A stretch of DNA of 7,462 nt. Origin: Clostridia bacterium (GTDB lineage Bacteria > Bacillota > Clostridia > Oscillospirales > Butyricicoccaceae). The stretch is from the NCBI GenBank assembly GCA_017407765.1, contig JAFQVZ010000148.1, positions 1 through 7,462 on the forward strand, written 5' to 3'. Below the pieces are notes generated by a model. The model was not told where the DNA came from. It did no database searches and was given only the letters and a program-made list of their open reading frames with translations. A program made the position numbers and the translations under genes. This document shows positions 1 through 5,282 of this stretch, in pieces. Position 1 is the first letter of the stretch; every line of letters starts with the position of its first letter.

Positions 1-843
1 CTGCCTGAGTCTTTCAATTCTGATACCAAAATGTTCAGATGCTTCGGAATAGGTTTTTCCGCTTCCCTCGTCTTCACCAAGGATATAGAGCATAATGTCT
101 CTGTCACGTCCCTGACAGCAGTTTTTTACTGCCTGGACAATATCTTCGTGGCTTAACCGTGGAAGGCTTTCGTAAAGTCTGTCCTCATCGGTTTTTGCCG
201 GTCCAATATCAAAGTCATCATCCAGCTCGTCTATGGGCAATTCGCACGGTCCGCAAGGCTCGCGCATTATGCTCATAAACTTAGAAAGATCTGACTCTTC
301 CATATTGAGTATTTCAGCAAGCTCATTCAGCGAAGGCTCATAACCGTTCTCGGAAATAAACTTTCTTTCTTCTTTGACGATCCTGTTTGCAAGCTCGACC
401 GTCTCGACGGGTATTCGTAAACCTCGGTGGCTTTCGGCAACAAGACCGATACATGCCTGCCTTACAGCAAGTGATGCGCGATTGGTGAACCTCAGGTCGC
501 CGATCTCGCCATATTTCTCTATTAATTTTACAAGAGCACTGTTGCCTTCCATAATGAGATCAACAAGTGATGCTCCCCTGCCGGCAAAACGCTTGGCAAT
601 GGATACTACCAGCCTGAGGTTGCCCTCTGCCAGCCTTTTTTTGGCATTCTCATTTCCCTCAAGCATCCTTCTGACAAGCTCTGCTTCTTCGTCGGGACCT
701 ATCGGTGCAACTTTGCATATTTCTGAAATATAATTTCTTATATCCTGTTCTTCCACTTCATGAAGAAGGGCTTTTTCTTCGGTCTCCTGGGCCGAAGGAA
801 CCTCTTCTGCTTCATTTTCATTAAGGCAAATATGCTCGTTCAT
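1..843 (-). CDS. Divergent RpoD-like sigma-70 family factor (3' end cut by window edge)
   Basis: An open frame of 281 codons runs from an ATG at 843 to the left edge without a stop. It starts three bases after the dnaG stop, with a GAGAGGG ribosome binding site at 851-857 inside the end of dnaG. By the sigma-70 family layout, region 1.2 lies at about residues 33-62, region 2 at 69-145 (RLAEGNLRLVVSIAKRF, then DLIMEGN), region 3 at 146-222 and region 4 from about 230 (TYSEASEHFGIRIERLRQ). There is no region 1.1. Position after dnaG is that of the housekeeping sigma gene, and the protein would bind core RNA polymerase and direct it to promoters. However, region 2.3 reads LRFTNRASLA where E. coli sigma-70 has YKFSTYATWW, so the two tryptophans and two tyrosines used in promoter melting are gone. 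It has seven cysteines, including CGPC at 197-200. The family is clear; whether it is a working primary sigma, an alternative sigma or a repurposed paralogue is open. The intact frame argues against a pseudogene. Confidence 0.88.
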   Translation of the reverse strand, partial: MNEHICLNENEAEEVPSAQETEEKALLHEVEEQDIRNYISEICKVAPIGPDEEAELVRRMLEGNENAKKRLAEGNLRLVVSIAKRFAGRGASLVDLIMEGNSALVKLIEKYGEIGDLRFTNRASLAVRQACIGLVAESHRGLRIPVETVELANRIVKEERKFISENGYEPSLNELAEILNMEESDLSKFMSIMREPCGPCELPIDELDDDFDIGPAKTDEDRLYESLPRLSHEDIVQAVKNCCQGRDRDIMLYILGEDEGSGKTYSEASEHFGIRIERLRQ

Positions 844-846
844 ATA

Positions 847-2601
847 TTATCCCTCTCTTTCTCGCTTACGGCTAAGGATCTCCTTAAGCCTGTCGTCTCC
901 CTGAGAGTTATCTTTTGCCTTTTCTGCCTTGATGACCCTTATATAATCGGTCATCTCGGCCAACGGATCATGTGACGGGACCTTCTCCGACAATATTGCC
1001 GTCAGATGCCTTGCTTCGGCATCTTCAAGGCCGGCCATTACGGCAGCCGGACGTATCTCGTGCTCGCTCTGCTCCATTGCAAGGGCTTTTTCAAATATTC
1101 TTGCCAGATATTCCGATGAAAACTCCTGCGGAGATATCATTTCTCCTGCTTTATGAAGAAGATCGCTGTCTTCGAGAATTATAGACAGCAGCTTTTCTTC
1201 ACAAACTGCCGAACGGGGATTCTGATAGCGCAGGCTGTTTTCTTTAGGCTGGATATTTCTGACGGGACGCATTGCCTCGCTCTCGGTCTTTTTCTTTTCG
1301 CGTCTTGCCCCGGAAATAAAGGCCCTCTTGACCTCTGCCGCCATACTTGCGGCCGCAACGCCCGTTTCCTGAGCAACCATGTGCGAAAGTATCTCCCTCT
1401 CAACGGGACTCGACACCGTGGCGATGTAATTTGCCGCTGCCTTCAGATACTCGATCTTCTGTGCGTCAATATCCAGCGCATATTTTGATTTTATGACCGC
1501 AAGACGATATTCGCTGTCGCTCTGCGGTTTGTCAAGCAGAAGGGCAAACGCCTCTCTGCCGTTTTTCTTGATAAACTCATCCGGGTCTTTTGCCCCCGGA
1601 ATATGAAGCACCTTAACTTCCATCCCTGCCGAATTAAGCAGGTCTATCGCCTTTTGCGCCGCCTTCTGTCCTGCATTATCCGAGTCATAACATATGACCG
1701 CTTCCTTGACATATCGGCTCATCAGCTTGCACTGATCGGCTGTCAGCGCCGTTCCGAGAGATGCTACCGCATAGTCAAACCCGGCCTGATGAAGAGCGAT
1801 AACATCCATATAGCCTTCGGCAAGGATCATCCTGCCCGACTTTGTCTTTTTCGCAAAGTTCATGGCAAACAGGTTGCGGCTCTTATTGAACACGGGAGTA
1901 TCACCCGAGTTAAGATACTTGGGTCCGTCACCCTTCATTACTCGTCCGCCGCATGCGATTACATTTCCGCGGATATCGATGATAGGGAACATTACCCTGT
2001 CGCGAAAAGCATCGTATATGCCGCCCGAGCGGTTCTTGCGCGCCAGCCAGGCCTCTTCAAGCTCATACTTGGTGTATCCCTTTTTGAGCATTGCCGACGA
2101 GAGCCTGTCCCAATCGGCGGGCGCATAACCAAGGCCAAAAGAAATAATGGTCTTTTTGCTCAGGCCACGCCCCAGAAGATATTCAAGAGCTTCACGGCCT
2201 TCCGCAGCAGTCAGGCAGGAATGAAAGAACCTTGCCGCCTCTTTATTAAGAGACAACAGCCTCTCTCGCCTGCGCCTCGCAGCATCGGTATCCCCGTCAT
2301 CTTCAGGGACCGTCATGCCGTACATATCGGCAAGCATCTTGACAGCATCCATAAATGGGAGGTTTTCTTCCTTCATAATGAAGGTTATTACATTTCCTCC
2401 CTCGCCGCAGCCAAAGCAATGGAAAAACTGTTTGTCACCCGAAACCGAAAAAGACGGAGTCTTTTCGTTATGAAATGGACAAAGGCCGACGTATCCCGAA
2501 CCGCTCTTTTTCAGCGAGACATATCTGGATATGACTTCAACTATGTCACACCTGTATATCAGCTCGTCCAAAAAACTCTGCGGAAGAGGCATTATCATCA
2601 T
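847..2601 (-). CDS. dnaG: DNA primase DnaG
   Basis: Replicative primase, which makes the RNA primers for Okazaki fragments at the fork together with the DnaB-type helicase. The 584-residue frame has the full DnaG order. A CHC2 zinc finger (C41, H44, C62, C65; CPFH and CFGC) recognises template. The catalytic core carries FRDRVMFPI at 199-207 and GPKYLNS at 226-232. The Toprim metal site has EGYMDV at 262-267 and YDSD at 305-308, followed by DPDEF at 339-343. A less conserved helicase-binding C-terminus follows. Length is typical (E. coli 581). The start is ambiguous: the protein begins MMIMPLPQ, and the ATG at 2592 has AAGG nine bases upstream while GGAG at 2607-2610 suits the ATGs at 2598 or 2601. 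The TAA stop is three bases before the sigma-factor ATG, so the two are almost certainly co-transcribed and probably translationally coupled. All key motifs are intact. Confidence 0.97.
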   Translation of the reverse strand: MMIMPLPQSFLDELIYRCDIVEVISRYVSLKKSGSGYVGLCPFHNEKTPSFSVSGDKQFFHCFGCGEGGNVITFIMKEENLPFMDAVKMLADMYGMTVPEDDGDTDAARRRRERLLSLNKEAARFFHSCLTAAEGREALEYLLGRGLSKKTIISFGLGYAPADWDRLSSAMLKKGYTKYELEEAWLARKNRSGGIYDAFRDRVMFPIIDIRGNVIACGGRVMKGDGPKYLNSGDTPVFNKSRNLFAMNFAKKTKSGRMILAEGYMDVIALHQAGFDYAVASLGTALTADQCKLMSRYVKEAVICYDSDNAGQKAAQKAIDLLNSAGMEVKVLHIPGAKDPDEFIKKNGREAFALLLDKPQSDSEYRLAVIKSKYALDIDAQKIEYLKAAANYIATVSSPVEREILSHMVAQETGVAAASMAAEVKRAFISGARREKKKTESEAMRPVRNIQPKENSLRYQNPRSAVCEEKLLSIILEDSDLLHKAGEMISPQEFSSEYLARIFEKALAMEQSEHEIRPAAVMAGLEDAEARHLTAILSEKVPSHDPLAEMTDYIRVIKAEKAKDNSQGDDRLKEILSRKREREG

Positions 2602-2710
2602 CCTTTCTCCATGATCATCCTTCCGGAACAGTTATCTGAAAACTTGGGTATTTTATATATACGGAACAAATCCTGTTTTTGCTCCTATATTTTCAAAAAA
2701 AATTATTTTT
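2602..2710. other. yigZ-dnaG gap, no convincing promoter
   Basis: This AT-rich gap of 109 bases separates yigZ and dnaG on the minus strand. It contains the dnaG ribosome binding site (2602-2610) and A/T runs at 2692-2718. A TATATAAAAT stretch, minus strand, lies near 2651-2660, but nothing resembling TTGACA sits 16-18 bases upstream of it. I see no hairpin followed by a T-tract, so read-through from the hflX promoter is plausible. A weak internal promoter cannot be excluded. Confidence 0.4.
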
Positions 2711-3346
2711 CTATTTTATTCTTCTTGCAAAAAGCTTCTCTTCCCCGGCCATTGGCTCGACAGCGCCGTTTGTCAGATCGATAATGTCGGCAGAAAAAGC
2801 CTCAAACTGCTCGCTGGGCATATAGAGTGTCAGCAGAACAGATGCTCCAAACTCGGCGCTCTCTTCGCTGGCATCAAATGCATCGAATCTTTTTCTGACG
2901 ATCTCCAGCAGATTATATGGGCAATCTACCAGCACCTCGAGATGGGGACGCATCATGGCTACCCCGGCCGCATCGAGAGCCATCTTGGCCGTCTTGCCGT
3001 ATGCTCTCACAAGGCCTCCGGCACCAAGAAGGGTTCCGCCGAAATAGCGGACAACTGTGCAAAGGACATCAAAGACCTCTTCCTTGCGGAAAACATCAAG
3101 TGTCGGCATTCCCGATGTACCCTGCGGCTCGCCGTCATCGGAAAAACGCATGGTTCCATCATGAAGTATGTAGGCATACACCACATGACTTGCGTCCCAA
3201 TACTTTTTGCGCTGCGCTGCAAGGATCTCGTTTATCTCCTCAACAGTTTCCACTTTATATACATGGCCGATAAAACGGGATTTCTTTTCAATAAGAATAT
3301 CTTCGCCCTCACCTGCAGGCACCTTGTAGGGCTTTACTCCTCCCAT
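2711..3346 (-). CDS. yigZ: YigZ/IMPACT family protein
   Basis: Member of the UPF0029/IMPACT family (E. coli YigZ, B. subtilis YvyE); the biochemical role in bacteria is not settled. The N-terminal domain shows the family motifs, numbered from the longer possible start: KSRFIGH at 28-34, the ASH triplet at 58-60, DDGEPQGTSGMP at 76-87, and VVRYFGGTLLGAGGLVRAYG at 104-123. The remaining C-terminal part matches the DUF1949-type ferredoxin-like domain by position. I chose the ATG at 3346 (211 residues). It is preceded by GGAGG at 3358-3362 and GGGAG at 3355-3359, whereas the ATG at 3364 (217 residues) has no ribosome binding site. With this start the gene overlaps the end of hflX by 13 bases, which suggests translational coupling. 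In eukaryotes IMPACT modulates Gcn1/Gcn2 signalling on stalled ribosomes. Pairing with the ribosome-splitting HflX is suggestive, but a shared role is inference. Confidence 0.93.
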   Translation of the reverse strand: MGGVKPYKVPAGEGEDILIEKKSRFIGHVYKVETVEEINEILAAQRKKYWDASHVVYAYILHDGTMRFSDDGEPQGTSGMPTLDVFRKEEVFDVLCTVVRYFGGTLLGAGGLVRAYGKTAKMALDAAGVAMMRPHLEVLVDCPYNLLEIVRKRFDAFDASEESAEFGASVLLTLYMPSEQFEAFSADIIDLTNGAVEPMAGEEKLFARRIK

Positions 3347-4641
3347 GGTTCCTTCTCCCTCCATTCAGATTCGGGCAGATACTGGCGTATTCTTCCAAGC
3401 GCCTTCTTATCACAAACTGCCTCTACCTCAATACCTTCGGCAATATAATCGGCACGCAGAACATTTGCATCGCGATAAAGGGTCTGAAGGACATGACCGT
3501 CAGAATAAGGAAGGACAAAGGTTACCGTTTTCGTTCCCTCGTTAAGGATATCGTTGATCTTCTTCATCAGGCTGTCAAGGCCCATGCCCTTAAGCGCCGA
3601 GCAGAAAACTGCATCGGTCTGTCTGGGCAGAAAAGCCTCCGGCAGCTTGTCAACCTTATTGAATACGGTGATTCGAGGCGTATCAGAAGCGCCCAGCTCG
3701 CGGATAAGCTTCTCAACGACCTCGGCCTGGATCTCCCACTGTTCATCGGAAGCATCGATGACATGGACCAAAACATCTGCGTATGTCAGTTCTTCAAGTG
3801 TAGCACGGAAAGCATCCACCAGATGATGAGGAAGGTTACGGATAAATCCTACCGTATCGGAAATAAGCACCTGACGTCCGTCGGGCATTTCCATCGACCT
3901 TGTGGTGGGGTCGAGTGTGTCAAAAAGCCTGTCTTTAGCCTGAATGTCCGCGCCGGTAAGGGCATTGAGCAGGGTCGATTTGCCTGCGTTGGTATAACCG
4001 ACGATACATACCAGCTTTGCCTCGTTCTCTACTCTCTTTTTACGCTGAGTTGCACGGATGCGCTTGACCTCGTCTATCTCACGCTCAAGTTTCTGGATCT
4101 TGCGCCTTACATGACGGCGGTCGGTCTCCAGCTGTGTTTCACCGGGGCCACGCGTACCGATGGGGCTTTTGCCGCCGCTGGCATTCTGGCGCACAAGATG
4201 CGCCCACATGCCCGAAAGCCTGGGCAGCAGATACTGATACTGAGCCAGCTCTACCTGAAGCTTACCTTCGCTGGTTCTCGCTCTGTCGGCAAAAATATCA
4301 AGGATAAGGCCATTTCGGTCAATTACACGGCAGGCCAGAGCCTCTTCAAGAGCTTTTGTCTGAGAGGGCGAAAGTTCGGTATCGAAAACCGCAAGCTCAA
4401 TCTCGTTAGCTCTGATGGCTTCTGCTATTTCCATAGCTTTGCCCTCGCCGATAAAAGTCCTGGGGTCGGGGGTTGTTCGGTTCTGAACAAAAGACATGAC
4501 TGCCTCGCCGCCGGCCGTCTTGACCAGCTCGTCAAGCTCGTTCATTGTGATATCATCAGAGCTCTCAAAATCTCTGAGTCCGTCACAGTTAAGGCCAACC
4601 AGAACACATCTCTCTATTTTTTTCTTCTTGTCATCTATCAT
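3334..4641 (-). CDS. hflX: GTPase HflX, ribosome-splitting factor
   Basis: Translational GTPase of the Obg-HflX superfamily. Characterised homologues bind the 50S subunit and split stalled or idle 70S ribosomes under stress. Numbered from a possible TTG at 4662 (442 residues), the N-terminal HflX domain ends in the glycine-rich linker with GTRGPGETQLE at 169-179, followed by a basic coiled segment (about 181-214). The G domain has G1 GYTNAGKST at 222-230, G3 DTVGF at 269-273, G4 NKVD at 335-338 and G5 SALKG at 355-359. A short C-terminal domain completes it. All nucleotide-binding motifs are intact. I prefer the ATG at 4641 (435 residues, MIDDKKKK) because GGTGA lies at 4647-4651 five bases upstream; the TTG has no ribosome binding site. 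It is the first gene after the promoter at 4714-4742, and its stop is nested in the start of yigZ. Confidence 0.96.
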   Translation of the reverse strand: MIDDKKKKIERCVLVGLNCDGLRDFESSDDITMNELDELVKTAGGEAVMSFVQNRTTPDPRTFIGEGKAMEIAEAIRANEIELAVFDTELSPSQTKALEEALACRVIDRNGLILDIFADRARTSEGKLQVELAQYQYLLPRLSGMWAHLVRQNASGGKSPIGTRGPGETQLETDRRHVRRKIQKLEREIDEVKRIRATQRKKRVENEAKLVCIVGYTNAGKSTLLNALTGADIQAKDRLFDTLDPTTRSMEMPDGRQVLISDTVGFIRNLPHHLVDAFRATLEELTYADVLVHVIDASDEQWEIQAEVVEKLIRELGASDTPRITVFNKVDKLPEAFLPRQTDAVFCSALKGMGLDSLMKKINDILNEGTKTVTFVLPYSDGHVLQTLYRDANVLRADYIAEGIEVEAVCDKKALGRIRQYLPESEWREKEPWEE

Positions 4642-4662
4642 ATATGTCACCGATCCATTCAA

Positions 4663-4680
4663 TGCCGTCAGTCTGCGGCA
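4663..4680 (-). other. Small hairpin in the hflX leader
   Basis: On the minus strand the leader holds TGCCG and CGGCA arms around an eight-base loop, ending about 12 bases before the putative ribosome binding site of hflX. It is only five base pairs with no T-tract after it, so it is not a terminator. It may slightly affect translation initiation or be chance. Confidence 0.3.
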
Positions 4681-4713
4681 GGATATTTCAACGCAAATTT
4701 ACCTATTTTTATT

Positions 4714-4742
4714 ATTATACGTCAAATCTGCCGTTTTATCAA
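4714..4742 (-). promoter_or_regulatory. Promoter of the hflX-yigZ-dnaG-sigma run
   Basis: On the minus strand TTGATA (4737-4742) and a perfect TATAAT (4714-4719) are separated by exactly 17 bases, a near-consensus vegetative promoter. The predicted start lies near 4707, giving a leader of about 65 bases to the hflX ATG at 4641. It sits just downstream of the rpmE terminator, so the run has its own initiation point. It is the only strong promoter I see for all four genes. Confidence 0.87.
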
Positions 4743-4796
4743 GCATTTCACCTATATAATAAAATACAGATATATTTTAAATAAGTCCGTAAATGG

Positions 4797-4834
4797 CAAA
4801 AAGCAGGTCATCTGCATTTCTGCAAATGACCTGC
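4797..4834 (-). terminator. Rho-independent terminator of rpmE
   Basis: A perfect nine-pair stem (GCAGGTCAT at 4803-4811, ATGACCTGC at 4826-4834) has an extra TGCA/TGCA inner stem (4813-4816 with 4821-4824). On the minus strand it is followed by five T residues (4798-4802). It lies 27 bases after the rpmE stop and upstream of the hflX promoter, so it insulates the two transcripts. Confidence 0.88.
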
Positions 4835-4861
4835 CTGAATGACAATATATCCAGCCAGAGA

Positions 4862-5062
4862 TTATTCGATATTGAATCTCTTCTTGAAACGGTCAACACG
4901 TCCGCCTGTGTCAACGAGCTTCTGCTTGCCTGTAAAGAAAGGATGGCAGTTCGAGCAGATTTCAACACGGAGGTTGCCCTTTGTGGAACCTGTTACGAAT
5001 GTATTGCCGCAAGCGCATGTGACTGTTGTCTTCTCATACTTGGGATGGATTCCCTCTTTCAT
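4862..5062 (-). CDS. rpmE: 50S ribosomal protein L31, zinc-binding form
   Basis: A 66-residue protein beginning MKEGIHPKY, the family's typical N-terminus and length. It has cysteines at 16 and 18 (CAC) and 36 and 39 (CSNC), marking the zinc-binding C+ type of L31, and the usual [20 protein letters not shown] segment. L31 sits on the central protuberance of the 50S subunit and bridges to the 30S head. In several bacteria the C+ form is replaced by a zinc-free paralogue under zinc limitation; no such paralogue is in this window. The ATG has AGGTGA seven bases upstream (5070-5075). The gene is monocistronic, with its own promoter (5104-5132) and terminator (4797-4834). Confidence 0.98.
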   Translation of the reverse strand: MKEGIHPKYEKTTVTCACGNTFVTGSTKGNLRVEICSNCHPFFTGKQKLVDTGGRVDRFKKRFNIE

Positions 5063-5103
5063 CTCTATCTCACCTCACATAACCGAATTAACATACAAGT
5101 GGT

Positions 5104-5132
5104 ATTGTAACACCTTTGTTTCTGAATTGCAA
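5104..5132 (-). promoter_or_regulatory. rpmE promoter
   Basis: On the minus strand TTGCAA (5127-5132) and TACAAT (5104-5109) are 17 bases apart, a good vegetative promoter. Transcription should begin near 5097 and give a leader of about 35 bases. It faces away from the promoter at 5177-5205. Confidence 0.85.
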
Positions 5133-5160
5133 GCTTTTTTAAATAAAAATCTGCAAAAAA

Positions 5161-5196
5161 TATACGCAAAAAGGGATTGACTTTTTTGAGCGTATA
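5161..5196. repeat. Imperfect palindrome over the -35 box, possible operator
   Basis: Perfect 7-base arms TATACGC (5161-5167) and GCGTATA (5190-5196) flank a second inverted pair, AAAAAG (5168-5173) and CTTTTT (5181-5186). A short loop and three unpaired bases account for the rest. The -35 box of the downstream gene (5177-5182) lies inside it. The element is upstream of both predicted transcription starts, so it would act as DNA, for example as a repressor or activator site, and not as RNA structure. Confidence 0.5.
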
Positions 5197-5205
5197 CTTG
5201 ATAAT
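5177..5205 (+). promoter_or_regulatory. Promoter of the parvulin foldase gene
   Basis: TTGACT (5177-5182) and GATAAT (5200-5205) are separated by 17 bases. The start site should lie near 5212, giving a leader of about 70 bases. The -35 box is embedded in the palindrome at 5161-5196. Diverges from the rpmE promoter. Confidence 0.82.
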
Positions 5206-5223
5206 TTACATGTTCGTAACACA

Positions 5224-5265
5224 ACTGTCAAGAGTTTGTTTTAAAATAATTGACGGTAATTTTTT
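5224..5265 (+). promoter_or_regulatory. Leader hairpin with T-tract, possible attenuator
   Basis: In the predicted 5' leader, ACTGTCAA (5224-5231) can pair with TTGACGGT (5250-5257), eight pairs including one G-U. Six T residues follow at 5260-5265, immediately before the AGAGG ribosome binding site. The 18-base AU-rich loop makes it weak compared with the two clear terminators here. It could be an attenuator, an mRNA 5' stabiliser or chance. Confidence 0.3.
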
Positions 5266-5282
5266 GATAAGAGGTTTTAACA

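Noticed and set aside
374..733. A 119-codon plus-strand frame near the left edge.
   Set aside because: Antisense to the sigma-factor gene, which shows clear region 1.2-4 homology on the minus strand.
1..843. The sigma gene as a decaying rpoD pseudogene.
   Set aside because: 281 codons are open, the ribosome binding site is good and conserved segments are kept at correct spacing; changes cluster in functional patches and not at random.
2624..2668. Direct repeat CGGAACA at 2624-2630 and 2662-2668 upstream of dnaG.
   Set aside because: Only seven bases, two copies and no promoter nearby to regulate; chance is a sufficient explanation.
1603..2784. A 393-codon plus-strand frame opposite dnaG and the end of yigZ.
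   Set aside because: Codon-aligned shadow of dnaG for the same codon-bias reason; low-complexity basic product without motifs.
4642..4662. TTG at 4660-4662 as the hflX start.
   Set aside because: It has no ribosome binding site, while the ATG at 4641 has GGTGA at an acceptable distance and fits the usual length.
3493..4842. A 449-codon plus-strand frame opposite hflX.
   Set aside because: Codon-aligned shadow of hflX running on through its promoter and the rpmE terminator; no family motifs.
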